Assembly: GCF_048771995.1 (NCBI RefSeq)
Contig: NC_133064.1
Coordinates: 27,941,001-28,005,000, forward strand
Length of the DNA stretch: 64,000 nt
Direction of reading: 5' to 3'
From: Taeniopygia guttata
Lineage: Eukaryota; Chordata; Aves; Passeriformes; Estrildidae
Shown one piece after another: positions 1-23,584 of the stretch; within the stretch, counting starts at the first letter, position 1; every line of letters starts with the position of its first letter. Under the pieces are notes generated by a model that saw nothing but the letters and a program-made list of their open reading frames with translations, made no database searches and was not told the origin of the DNA. The position numbers were made by a program, and so were the translations under genes.

Positions 1-1330
1 TGATGTAGCAATCCATGATTGTGTTAGTCTTCAAAGCAACTTACACTTGCTTCATTAACTGAAAGTAATAAGTATAGTTTGTATTAAATTAAAATTTATT
101 GCTTTTCCCCCTTTTCCCTCTCCTTGTTTTTTTGGCCATATATCTCCGTTACCCATGTACTGGATCGACTTGCCCCTGCGTTGCCCACCATGACGTTGGC
201 CCATCCGCCCCTGAACGCCCATGTGAAAACCCTGGTTGGCTATGCCCAAAAATGTGCTCGTTGCCAAACGGGTACCATACTTGACAACTACTGATTGAAT
301 GCCCATGCCCAATGCCAACATCCACGAACGCCAATGACCAATGCAGTACAATGCAAGTGTTTCAGTCCCAGACAGCAGTGGCCCTGAGCGGTATGTCCCA
401 ACAGTTTATGCCTCACTGCCTGAATAGAAAGAGAGAAATGTATTTTATTACCTGCCTTTGATATAAATAGCATCCCCTTATAGACCGTGTATTGTTTTTT
501 TTAAAGTTTGCTTATTTTCCCCATTAAGTCTTTTTGTCACTGAACTTTTACGTGAGTTGGCCACCCAAACAATCCACTAATTTTATTTCAATGGAAAGAG
601 CACAGCTTCAAGTGTTGTATATTTACTGTATTATAAATCAAATTGTTTCAGGAGTCTCTTGCTCTGGTCTTTGTGGCCCACCTTTCTCCCCCCAGTATTG
701 TCCATTCATAATTATTTCTGCTGAAATACTAACTCTAGTTCACTTTTCTTCACTTCTCATTTGTGTTACATTTTTGTTTGTGGGGTTGTTTTTTTGTTTT
801 GTTTTGGGGTTTTCCCCCTTTTATTTATGTTCCATTTTTTGCAGAGCCCATTAGTAATCTAATTTCTAACTGGTGTCTCAACCTTACTCCAGATATAATG
901 TTGACTACTTACATATCCCCACCTTTTCTACAAAAAGGTGTGCTAGTTTTACCAATGTAATGGTAAGGGTATACTAAATTAGTGGTAGCGGGGAAAATGA
1001 ATATTCACTCATATTTTAAGTTTTGCATCGATTTCTTGCCTGGTTAATCTGTCTGAACCCTTCCAAAAGCTCTTGTGAGTTCTCTTGCTCTCTCTGCAAG
1101 ACCTACCTAGCCTTAAATTCTTATACTCATCATGCATATGTATTGGACATAAACAAAGATGCATGTGTTGCAAATCCAGTGAACAGGTTTATGTTAAATG
1201 GAGAATATTAATTGTAAGGTCTTCTGTGTTGTCAGTCTTGTTAGAATTTTGTGTATGATCATGAATAATAAACTTATTTCTGCTACTTTCCACCTTCTTT
1301 ATGTTTTCTGACACTATGGCCTCTTAACAG
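1..1330 (+). other. HNRNPK: HNRNPK intron (upstream exons lie outside the window)
   Basis: The window opens inside an intron that ends at the acceptor just before 1331. The exons encoding KH domain 1 would be upstream. Most of the stretch is AT-rich intron with no recognisable element. The part at roughly 145-420 is distinctly richer in C and G and contains degenerate CGTTGCCCA-like units. Short open frames cross it on both strands, but I recognise no protein in them. Confidence 0.7.
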
Positions 1331-14111
<12,781 letters not shown>

Positions 14112-14570
14112 GACTAGTGAAGAACTGAAGGAGTCCTGCACCTTTTTTTTTTTTTTTTTAAATATCTGCTTCTGTTTAAATAGCCAACATTCCTCTGCTT
14201 CATAGGTGTTCTGCATTTGAGGTGTAGTGGAATCTGCTTTTCGCCAGATGTAATGTTTTAGTTCATTACAAATATTTGGGGTAGGAAAAGGTTGCACAAG
14301 ACTAACACTGAAATTTTGAAACAACAGCAGAGTGGATTTTATTTTTGTTCAGTGGTGGTAAATTGTAATGTGGTTTTATTTTTCCTGTAGCTATTGTGAA
14401 CACCTTGCTTTATGTACACTGTAATTTTTTAAATTTTTTTTGAAGGGGGGGAAAGGACTGGTTGTTCACATGTCCCTGGCATCCTTTGAGGGCAGTGTGC
14501 AGAATGTAATGTTCTTTTTTAAGATGTATTTTACAATTTTTAAATAAATTTAGTGAACCTATTATTGGTG
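14112..14570 (+). other. HNRNPK: HNRNPK 3' UTR
   Basis: This region follows the last stop codon and is U-rich. It ends shortly after the AATAAA at 14543-14548. An annotated end at one of the later AATAAA signals is equally possible. Confidence 0.75.
14543..14548 (+). terminator. HNRNPK: proximal poly(A) signal AATAAA of HNRNPK
   Basis: An AATAAA hexamer about 430 nt after the stop codon, followed by T/G-rich sequence (tggtggacatttttttata). Further AATAAA hexamers at 15135-15140 and near 15213 could give longer 3' ends. Confidence 0.65.
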
Positions 14571-14840
14571 GACATTTTTTTATATATGTGAGGTAATATC
14601 TAAAATGAATGCACCCTTCCCCCCCTCCCCCCGCCCAAGAAAATGCATAAATGAAAATTGCTGTTAAGATTTATCTTCTGCTTCTTTGATATAGATGGAG
14701 TTACATGTTTTTGGCAAATTAAAGAAACAGTATGAAAACTGGCTTGGCTTTGCTATTTGGGGAAAAAAAAAGTAAAAAAAATTAATGCTAACATTGTGTG
14801 AAATTTGACCTTTTTCATATTTTTGGCCCTCTGCAGTAGA

Positions 14841-14873
<33 letters not shown>

Positions 14874-16253
14874 TTGAAAACTATGATGCCACTAAGTTAA
14901 GTGGGTTAAATACATCTGGTTCTACACAGATTGCTTAATGCAAATAAGTTAAAAATAGCAGTTGGTGAAATGAATGAATTGGTAATTTTCAGAGCTTGTT
15001 TTTTTCAGATAGAAACTTTTATGAATTGACAAATTGGCAGTATCTAACTTGATTTTCATTGTATGCAGACTCAATTTCTTTGGTTTCCCTGTTTCTTGAG
15101 TTCCACAGGAAATATTTGTGAGAAATTAAAAAATAATAAAGTATTCCTGGATATTTCATGTAATACTTTGGCATTTGTATTTATAGTTTACAAGTTTTAT
15201 TTTCGCTTCCTAAATAAAAGCAAAAAAAAGATATTCAAGAATTTTGTAAATCTCAGTGTGATTGATCCAGATTAAGTGGATTATTTCACTTTGGGGGGAG
15301 TTGTGTCTTGAATATTTTTTTTTCTCCTCTTTTTGAACCATATGGGATAATTCCTGTCATAATAAGGAGCTACACTTACAATGTCATAGGAAAGGGCAAG
15401 GAGCTAAGAGATTACTTACTTAGCAGAGCTATAATCAATCCCTAGAAAACACCCAAAACCTGCTTCTGACGTGGGTAAAGGATTATGGCAGTTTTCTCAG
15501 TAAATAAATATACACTTAAAATTGGTATTTCCTTAGGAATGGCTGAACATAAATTAAATGGAGAAATTAGCAAGCTAGTAAAAAGGGTCAAACAAAAATG
15601 CAGATTTTAAAAAATGGGTGCAGGGGTTTTTTTCTATGCACTTCTACACTGTGTCTGGTTTGCATTTTTAAAATATTTTAGCAGGGAAAAAGCTGCACAA
15701 GTCAATATACAGGAGAATGTGTTTTGCTTTTTCTTGTTAATGATCTGCATCTTTTTAGAAGCTAACCTATTTTTACAAACAAGTTAAGCACCACTCTAGC
15801 TTTAGTTGGGTTTTCTTTAAGGTTTCCTTAAAACAAATAAATTATGTTTTCAGATGAGCCTAAGGGATTCCTACTGTAAAAGGAACTGGGTTTGGGATTT
15901 GTCTTATGCCTCTGTCCCCACCCCTCTTTTGCCTACTGATTTAGGGCCAAAAAGCTGCTTGTATCTTGAGGAGGACTGCTGAGGTTTTCTGTTAGGAAAG
16001 GGATATAGGGGAATACTGATAGCATGATAGTCCTTACACTTCTACTTCAAAAATAGTTTAGTAATACTGATTGTAGAAACTTATTATTTATGGAGGCCTT
16101 TTTTAAAGGCTGACTGCTATGTACAGAAATTGCTGGATTTTAAATGTAGTCCTTAAGGCATGGGTTCTATAGCAGCATTCACTGTTAGGTGCATGTTTCT
16201 GTAGACTATGTCTGAAATTAACTTAAAATATCTATGTGCAGAAAATCACGCTA
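14571..16253. other. region between HNRNPK and the ERV cluster
   Basis: AT-rich sequence, possibly an extended 3' UTR because further AATAAA signals occur near 15135 and 15213. No gene or repeat family was recognised. Confidence 0.5.
14839..14873 (+). repeat. (TA)n microsatellite downstream of HNRNPK
   Basis: A run of alternating TA with a single interrupting G, in the region after the proximal poly(A) signal. Confidence 0.9.
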
Positions 16254-16473
16254 TGAAAAGCCAGTGTCCATAAAGGAGACGGGAGTCCAGCAACTTTATT
16301 AGAATAAAGAGAGTCCACTGGGGCACACGTCTGCAGGGTCTGCAGGGTTTTCTCTCTCAAGGGTTTGGAGGGTTCAGCCTCCTTTTACCCTAAACTGACC
16401 ACATGTTGCTCTCTTCCTTTTCCCATTGGCTGAGGTACTAGGAAGGTACAGCCTTCCCGAGCCACCTACCACA
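16254..16473 (-). mobile_element. LTR K, probable 3' LTR of ERV beta
   Basis: About 220 bp, reading TG...CA on the minus strand (TGTGGTAGGTGGCTCGGG to GGCTTTTCA). It has a CCAAT-type promoter box (cccattggctg on +) and AATAAA near its other end. Purine-rich sequence (AAGGTGGGAAT) precedes it on the minus strand as a polypurine tract would. The boundaries are approximate and no TSD was found. Confidence 0.6.
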
Positions 16474-17906
16474 TATTCCCACCTTAAACATGTCATTTTA
16501 CCCCAAAGTTCAGAAACTCAGGCTTATGCCAACCCATTTGTCTATTCTAGGAGTCAAAACTGTCTGGGCTCTGCAACAAACCTGCTGCCCAAAGTTAGTA
16601 GAGACACTAAGACCCATTTCAAAGATGTTAACACCCATACCCTCACCCATGAAATTGTTGGTAAAAACATAAGCACACACCTTTCCTATCAAACCTTCCT
16701 CTTCTTATTTGCCAATTTGTCTTTATAAATCTTATTTATCATTAACTTACCTTTTTTTAAACTGCCCAGCATGATAGAAAAATTAACATTTGAAACACCC
16801 GCTCCCAACTTTTCCACATCTGGCCCCTGCACCAGGTATGGCAAGTAAATACAAAGAAACAACTTAGCATAAAGTAGATAATGACTGTTCATATTAGCCC
16901 ACTAATCACTAGAGGTCCTTGTAGATGATCCATGGCTACTGATAGCTAAGATCTCCCATCCGTGTCCTCCCACTGAGAAGTCCAAATCTCTGGGGTTTTA
17001 GAGACCTTGACTCAAGTATGATGTCCTGACTGCTGTTCCTGCGGTCCTGGTTGGATGTTACAAACAGCAAAGTCCAAAGGCAGGATCTGTGCTAACTGGG
17101 CTTCCTGTCAAAGAGATTTCATGAGACACAGTATTCTGGCCATATGCTGGTTTAAATATATATCTTCACATCCCCACCACAATGAAAATTAATAGGGTAA
17201 GAATCCCAAACATTAATACAAAGGGGAATGATTAATATCTCCTCGGGGTTTGGCTCTTATTCTTGCCAAGTACATGTCTAAAGCCATACCCATGGCATCC
17301 TAGTTTCTGTTACCGGCTTCAAAAGGTATTTATTTATTTCTCCATTCATCCTTTCTATTTGACCTGAATTCTCCGGGTGCCAGGGGGGATCAGGGGGTAT
17401 GGAGGTCCCACTGAATTCTCAAAGCAGTCATAATCCTTTGAAGGATCCTCCTGTAAAATGAGTTCCCCCGTCCAAGTCCACTGCCTCCACAATCCCATAT
17501 CCTGGAATTATTCCAAAAATACCCAATAGTTGCTGAAGTGACCAGAAACTCCTCTGGCCACCCTGCCAGCTGGCATACCACAAAATATTTAAGCCCTCTC
17601 ATCTGGGGCATCTCAGAAAAATACACCTGACATCCTTGGAAAGGAAGTATAGCCCAGAGTCATCCTCCTGCCTTGCAATCTCCTTTGTAGTCTGGCTATT
17701 AACTTTAGACAGGCACGCCTCAATAGCTTGTTTTGCTAAAACAAAAAGACCCAAGGCAGTACATCTTGAGGAAGGTCTTTGCCAGTCCTGGAGCACCACA
17801 ATGACTCTCCTCATAGAGTTGTTTTAATATTTTCAGGGTGTCTTGGGCTACAAAATAAGATGTAACCAAAAGTATATATTCTATCACCATCTCCATCTCT
17901 ATAAGG
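16474..17906 (-). pseudogene. ERV beta: integrase fragment and env-side remnants
   Basis: Reading on the minus strand, 17340-17900 gives a gammaretrovirus-type integrase core in broken frames. Recognisable pieces are MPQMRGLKYFVVCQLAGWPE, then RRILQRIMTALRIQWDLHTP leading into a PxxPGQ-like stretch. Some active-site surroundings survive, but frameshifts remove the contiguous catalytic domain. Downstream, 16500-16890 carries small frames that could be env remnants; I do not recognise them firmly. Confidence 0.7.
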
Positions 17907-18296
17907 TGTTAAAAACAGATAGGGCAGTGTTCATTATCTCTTCCATGACTCATCCCTGATAACTCCCTCCAGGGGCTATCTTCAGCTAATGGGCCATCAA
18001 GCCTCACTGCAAGACTCATAAAATTGCATCATCCCATTGTGAAATGCTCCGCCCAGGGGGAGGGACCAAGCATTCCTACCTGGATATAATCTGAGTCTTG
18101 GAACACCACAAACAGCCTTATCTACTGTATTCCCAGAGGACAAGAGCTACATAACCACCCCTGGACTTTCAGAGGAAGACCAGACCCTTCCACGAGATCA
18201 CTGCTTCAACAGAACCACATCTATCACTTCAAGAGGACTGCAGCCACCATTTAATTGGACTGCTACCACCCCTCTGACCAACAGGGTGTCAGGTTG
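17907..18296 (+). mobile_element. LTR B1, first part (interrupted by LTR A1)
   Basis: It begins TGTTAAAAACAG inside the beta integrase region and aligns by eye over its whole length with the reverse complement of 52270-52665 (shared cagggtgtcaggt, cttcaacagaaccacat, aatgggccat). It is cut at 18296 by A1 and continues at 19740. Confidence 0.8.
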
Positions 18297-19739
18297 TGTC
18301 ATGGTTTGATGCTGGCGCAATGCCAGTGCACCCATGAAAATATATTTTCCTCAAATGAGTGCTGTGAGATGCGACCAGAAAAAGAGTGAGCAGGCTCGAG
18401 TTTAGAAATAAAGGAAAAAACTTTATTAACCTACAACTATAATAAAAGGAACACACTAAATCCAGAATGAAAACCGTCCAAAGCCTTCCTTCTCCCCCCA
18501 CCCAATTTCCAACAAAGCACATTGAGACAAAACCCTGGATTCCCGATCAAGTTACCACCCCTCAGGTAATCAATTCTCAGTCCATCAGGGGAGAGAGGAG
18601 TCTCTCTTGTACCATAGACTCCCCCAGGAAGCACAATTGCAACCTCTTGTGTTTCCATGTCACACATGGCACCGCCTGGAGAAAATCTGCCATTGTGACA
18701 TCCTCCTTTCATATACAGTGCTCTCACCACTGTGCATGGACCAAAACTGCTCATAGGGTTCCTTTAAGGATGCTTTGCCAAGGACCAAAGAACAACAGTT
18801 TCTCATTTTGGGATAACAGTCCCCCATATTTTCTCCTCCCCTGTGGCCGAGGGTCTCGAGAACAGCCATCTTCTTCTTCCCTAAAGACTCAGGGCACCAC
18901 CACACCCTCCTCATCTTTCTCTGTTCACTCCACTTCTGTCACTCTCTTGGCATCACTGCAGTAGATCACTCTCACTCCGGCCCTGGCAGTCACTGCAGCT
19001 GGTCACTCCCTTGGCTCAAACCATTTCATCACCCTAAGAATGCAGTCTGTGTTGCAGGAGAAATTGGTTCAGTCTATGGCTATAAAAGAAAAGTCCAGCC
19101 AAAAGCCACTGCATCATCTCCTGCCTAAGATTCTTTCCCATCTTCTTCTGACATCTCAGGGCCCAGGCTGTCTCTCTTCTCTTTCAGATCAAGGAGGATT
19201 AATGTTTCACAAAGCCTTCTTTGTCCAAGAAGGAGTTAAAAGTCTCGGGCTCCCAGGACAGCTGAAATCTCGGCTGCCCAGAACTCCCACGGCTGGGCAC
19301 CTTCCCCCCCCCCCCTTCTCTTTCTCCTCTGCCGGCAGCGCCGGCACATGATATCAAATTTCCAGGTGGCACAGGCTCTCTGTCTCTCTCTCTCCCTCGG
19401 GGGAGGGGGGGGGGGGGAACAAAGATATCTCAGTTTTTCTCCACCCTTTCGTCCAGCCTGGTTCCACTCCCTTCACCCCCGACCTACCTCTCCTAGGCCA
19501 CATGGCTTCCCCTCCCCCGCCCAGCCTGTGCCTGGGCAGGGTAGGTCTGAACTCTTCACTGACCGGAAAAAAAGAGAGAGTTCTCCTGGGAGTTCTCTGC
19601 TTTTAACCCCCTGTGTTCTCAGAGGCTTGTCCATCCAATGTCTTCAGTGGTCACACCAGGTGTCAATATTGAAATCTGACCACTGATTGGTTTGACCCCA
19701 GCTTCCTGAGAAAACTCACTTCCTTGGCAGACCAGGACA
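18297..19739 (-). mobile_element. solo LTR A1, inserted in LTR B1
   Basis: 1443 bp with inverted termini TGTCATGGTTTGA.../...accaggaca. It is flanked by an exact 5-bp duplication ggttg (18292-18296 and 19740-19744), which is typical of ERVL-class insertion. The copy is in reverse orientation to A2 and A3. Large frames inside it, such as 18467-18964, are not conserved as proteins in the other copies. The poly(A) signal of the LTR (AATAAAG on -) lies near 18410. Confidence 0.88.
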
Positions 19740-19835
19740 GGTTGTATTCTGACTCTGTAAGGTTAAGCCAGTGTTTTTTGCATTTATTTTAATTTTTCCT
19801 AATAAACTGTGGCTCTGACTTGGAGTCTTTCATTG
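19740..19835 (+). mobile_element. LTR B1, second part with poly(A) signal
   Basis: This resumes the B sequence exactly where A1 entered (ggttgtattctgactctg) and includes the aataaactg poly(A) signal also seen in copy B2. The end near 19835 is approximate, because the two B copies stop aligning there. Confidence 0.65.
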
Positions 19836-19942
19836 GTTTGCTTTCAAACTAGTACATGGGGAGTCAAAGCTCCTGGAATCCACTATTAACTGTTCTTTTT
19901 AAATCAATTCTCCCCTTTCTTCTGCCCCGTGACATTTATTTC

Positions 19943-20569
19943 TGTTATGTGTAGTAAATATAATTTGCGCCATTTCTAATATGATATATGTGATATTGAA
20001 TATTTGTTAGAGTATACATGTTTGTATTAGGATTTCCCCCCTCACAGGCGCAAGTGAGACTGGGTGTAGATTAGAAACTGATTTACAAGTAAGAAGGTAC
20101 TCGCCAGGAGATGGGCCATGTCTGGGGAGATACAGAAACCCCAGGTGCTGATCGTTAGCGTGAACGACCCGAGATGGATATCATGGAAATCCTGAGGCAG
20201 ATACATGTGAATACAGCGTTCCCGTAAATTCCATCAAAAGATTCAACAAACTCCAGACAGTGATTTGTTCTCCCTCATCACCAAAAAAGAAAATCTTATT
20301 AACATATGGACTCTGAATAGAAGAAAAGACTGATTGCTGAAATCTTAGCCTCAGGCGGAATTTTCCCTATAAAAACTGCTTGTACCAGGATGGAGGTGTG
20401 TGGGCAGAGAGGAAAACCTCTGCTGAGGCTGACCTCTTTGTTGCACACCCAGGGCCGACCCCGGGCTCGGCTCTGTTCTTTCCTTGTGGCTGGCTAGATA
20501 AAATTTGATTGTAAAATAAATATTTTATTTTTCATATTAATTTGGCTGGACAAATTTTCATTTATAACA
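19943..20569 (+). mobile_element. solo LTR C1
   Basis: 627 bp, TGTTATGTG...TTTATAACA, with an exact 5-bp TSD atttc (19938-19942 and 20570-20574). It contains a TATA-like ctataaaaac at about 20368 and AATAAA near 20516. It aligns with the second copy at 32685-33362. It sits in beta pol between the RNase H and integrase parts. Confidence 0.9.
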
Positions 20570-21076
20570 ATTTCCAACTCCTCTGGTGGAAAAGACAGCA
20601 CCACTTCCCCGTCCCACCTCCCCCTTTCAACAGCTGAGCCAGAGGGAGGAAAGGGAGGATCCCAGAGATTTCAGGCAAAACTGCTGCTTTCTGAACCTCT
20701 GCATTGGCCAGCTGACCTATTGTCTCTTCTGAGTGTCCTGCCTGATGTCCCCTAACACAGATTATTTCTACTTTTTTTGGTAAAATCACCCCCTCCAACA
20801 GGCAAGTAATTGAGTTCTCAAGAGCCAACATTTTTCCCCTGCCAGTTAATAGACCTCTTTCCTCCCAGTTTTCCGAATGCATGTGCCACCCCACATGCAT
20901 ACTTTAAATGTGTAAATATAGTTACCACCTTTCCTTGACAGAATTTACAGCCTTTTATTAAGGCATGCAATTCTATGGTCTGTGCTGATCACGTGCGTGG
21001 CATCTTCCCCTCTTCTTGAAATTCCCTTCCTGTCACTATAGCATATCCTGTAACTCATTTTCCTCCTAAGGAGTCA
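20570..21076 (-). pseudogene. ERV beta: C-terminal part of RNase H
   Basis: On the minus strand the region reads a gamma-type RNase H: GYAIVTGREFQEEGK, IELHALIKGCKF, ACGVAHAFGKLG and LPKKVEIICVRGHQAGHSEE. It is frameshifted. It begins abruptly at 21076, in the middle of the domain. The missing first part of the same domain appears at 47290-47340. Confidence 0.8.
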
Positions 21077-21094
21077 TTAAAACTGAAGATCACG
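21077..21094 (-). mobile_element. LTR H fragment (U5 end), minus orientation
   Basis: The sequence ttaaaactgaagatcacg is the reverse complement of the U5 end of LTR H, seen in + orientation at 47270-47289 (gatctttggttttaa). It is cut at 21094 by LTR G1; its continuation is now at 23579-23584 because of an inversion. Confidence 0.75.
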
Positions 21095-21823
21095 TGTTGG
21101 AGTGTGTTTTAAGTTTCCCCCCAGTTATGGTTACGCCCTGTCCCCCTCTTTTTGTAAAATGGTCCAGCCTTCCTTCTCCTCCCTCCTCTGTCTGCCTGTC
21201 ATTCCTCCCTCCACCCAGTTCATTGTATTCCTGCTGAGTTATTCCCCCCCAACCCCACCCCAGAGCCTGCCTGTCTCTCAGAGACCTCTCCCTTCCACCT
21301 AGAAAGTTCCATCCAGGGCTTCGAGTGATAGGCTGGTCTCTGGGGTCCCCTCCCTCCCTCCCTCCTACCTCGTTGGAAGTTTCCCCTGCGTGTCACCCCT
21401 GTTACCACCCCCAGGTGTTATCCCATTGGTTGGCTGCTGTTTCCTCCCCCTGTTACCACCCCCCTTTAAGAAGCAGGGCAGACGGTGCCCGTGGCCTTCT
21501 GGAGCTTATCTTCCTTCGAGCCAATAAACTCGGAACACAGATACCCCCCAGAAGGACGGCTCCTAGCTTTTGTCAGAGTCGCTCTGCATGTCTTTCAGTC
21601 TGGTGTCTTCGACTTCCCACAGGCCACACCTCGTGCCCACAGCGGCACATGAGAGTGGCCTTTGCTGGTGCAGTGCTAAAGGTCCTGGGCTAGCCGAGAC
21701 TTGGTAACCTAGCAACAGCCCTGGTGGCTCAGCAGTAGATTTCTCGCCTGCCATGCCGGCAGCCTGGGTTCGAATCCCGGCAAAGCCACTACTGCTATCG
21801 AGACTTGGAAAGACACAGTGACA
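21095..21823 (+). mobile_element. LTR G1, carries a tRNA-Gly-like insert
   Basis: 729 bp, TGTTGGAGTG...AGTGACA, with AATAAACTCGG near 21523. It is almost identical to the inverted copy G2 at 23585-24312. Its flanks are atcacg on the left and ctcagg on the right: they do not match each other, but they match the reverse complements of G2's flanks. This shows that the segment between the two copies was inverted. Confidence 0.9.
21718..21788 (+). tRNA. tRNA-Gly(GCC)-like sequence inside LTR G1
   Basis: The sequence aligns end to end with tRNA-Gly: A box TGGCTCAGCAGTAGA, anticodon loop CTGCCAT with GCC, and B box GGTTCGAATCCC. The T stem pairs fully (CTGGG/CCCGG) and the anticodon stem has one mismatch. 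The acceptor stem pairs poorly (GCCCTGG against CAAAGCC), so a functional tRNA is doubtful. It is flanked by the exact 10-bp repeat cgagacttgg at 21695-21704 and 21799-21808, which suggests a retroposed tRNA-derived sequence captured by the LTR. Confidence 0.75.
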
Positions 21824-23419
21824 CTCAGGGTTCACAAGGGCAACCCTTCCGACACGCAACCTCTACCAAATGCGGTCTCCTCTGATTTCTAATTTTATTT
21901 ATAGGATACCTCAGCCACTTATTTTTACTCACTCTACCTAAACTTTGTTTCACAAAATTTTACAGTCCTTTCCTATTTTTTTCCTGCACAATCTAATCTT
22001 CAAGTACTAAGTGTGACTTCGAACACACCAACTTTAAAATTTCTGGTTCAAAATCAGCTTGATTAAAGTGTTGTTTCTACTGATACAGGGCACACTTACT
22101 TTGCTGCCTTGCAGAATAACAATAATGTCTTGCACAAATTCCCAAAGATCAAATCCAAACTGCTCAGGTAAAAGGACTCCTTCAATCTGTCTAGCCATGA
22201 TAAAAACAAATAAAAAGGTTGTCCCTGTTACAGCAAAAACTCTGATATTCCCACAAACACAAATGGAGGGGCAGAAATTCTTGGGATTCTTTTAATTTGT
22301 TTTAAAAGTGCATAAATCACCACACTGTAGTCTTTTCCACATAAAATGCTGCACTTGTTGCAAACAAAATCTTAAAATCTCCACGAACACAACCATACAG
22401 TCCTGAGAATCAAATTACTACAGTGCAGGGGAAAAACCACACAACCCCTATGTACCTCAAATACCAGGAATCAACTTATAACAAGCTGTCTCTATTACAG
22501 CTCTAACAGCCCACAAACACCAGTTCAAGCTAAAATCCTTCTAAAAGGGTTGCCTGACCCTTTTAACTCAGGCTCAAGCTTAATGTACAGCTTAACAACA
22601 CAGCCGACACAAATCAAAAATTACCAGTTTGTAACAATTATAACTTTTACACAATAACCAGCAATATCTCACACTACACCAGATGAATCCAAAGTTGCAA
22701 CTTTGAAAACTCCACAAGGAGAGGGACCACAAAGGCACCGTTGTACAGCATTTGACCCTTGCCTCCCAGGTCCCAAAGGCAAAGGATTGGTTAATACCCG
22801 AACACAAAGCATTTAGAAAGACTGGTTATACTCAAATTCTAGGTATCACATGGAATACTGTTCCCTGCAACTAGAAAGTTCACACACACAAACTCACTGG
22901 GAAAGGGGTATTTCTTTCCACACATACAACACAGTTATAACAACCTTAGACCAGGATTTGCCCTTACGACTGCTAGCCCCAAATTGCTAGCAAACTGAGC
23001 CCTCTACGGCAGAATAAATGGTAAAATCCCCTTCTGCCAGCAACAAAAGCCCAAGCTTGGTACAACAGTTCAACAACTCTTTCTGCTGGCAACCACATTT
23101 CAGCTGCAACTTCAGCTTGCAAACACACTACAGAGGCACAAGTTGCATGTGGGATGTCTCCCACGACTTACCAAACGGCCTTTCCTGACCATGCGTATGC
23201 CTTACAGGTCACTATTTAAAACTGTTTCAATTTTTAAACATACCATTTTGTCTGGAGTTTTAGTTGTCAGGGGTCCTTGTCTGCTGCTGGATGAACAGTC
23301 CGGGCAGAGGAGCCCACTCTTCCAGGAATATCCCGGGAGCGCACTGAGGGGGTCCACAACCCGGGCTGGTCTCACAGCCGAGCAGAGTCTCTTGCTGCCT
23401 TGGCTTGCCAATTGAATTG
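21824..23419 (-). pseudogene. ERV alpha: 5' leader and gag start, inverted segment
   Basis: Read on the minus strand this is a long leader following LTR H, then a short frame at about 22199 starting MARQIEGVLLPEQFGFDLWE. I take that as a possible gag start, but it stops after about 55 codons. The segment belongs to alpha, whose remaining genes lie on the plus strand. It is reversed because 21824-23584 was inverted between G1 and G2. No further gag domain was recognised. Confidence 0.5.
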
Positions 23420-23584
23420 TTAAAACCGAAGATCACAGACAAAGACTCTCTAATCAAAGTTAGAAAGTGGTGTGTTTATTACACAGGTGGTCATGCCTTT
23501 CAGGGACTACACCCGTGCTGCCCGCCCGTGTAATAAACATACCACTCTCTAACTTTGATTAGTTAGAGAGTTTTTGTCCGTGAT
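23420..23584. repeat. fold-back of two LTR H tails
   Basis: Two partial H LTR ends face each other around 23486. The arm ending ...ggtgtgtttattacac is the imperfect reverse complement of the following gtgtaataaacataccac arm. Both carry ctctctaa, aactttgatta and a gtccgtgat/atcacagac end. The left arm (23420-23486) leads into the alpha leader and the right arm (23487-23584) into G2. Confidence 0.8.

Noticed and set aside
55..351. 98-codon minus-strand frame in the first intron
   Set aside because: No recognisable domain, low-complexity composition and overlapping frames on the other strand; not supported as a gene.
14571..16253. a second host gene downstream of HNRNPK
   Set aside because: Short frames such as 15063-15275 have no conserved features or splice context; the region reads as extended 3' UTR or intergenic DNA.
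18467..18964. 165-codon frame in LTR A1
   Set aside because: The corresponding sequence in A2 and A3 does not keep the frame; it is a chance frame in an LTR.
21718..21788. functional host tRNA-Gly gene
   Set aside because: The acceptor stem has several mismatches and the unit is repeated inside both LTR G copies; I keep it only as a tRNA-like sequence.
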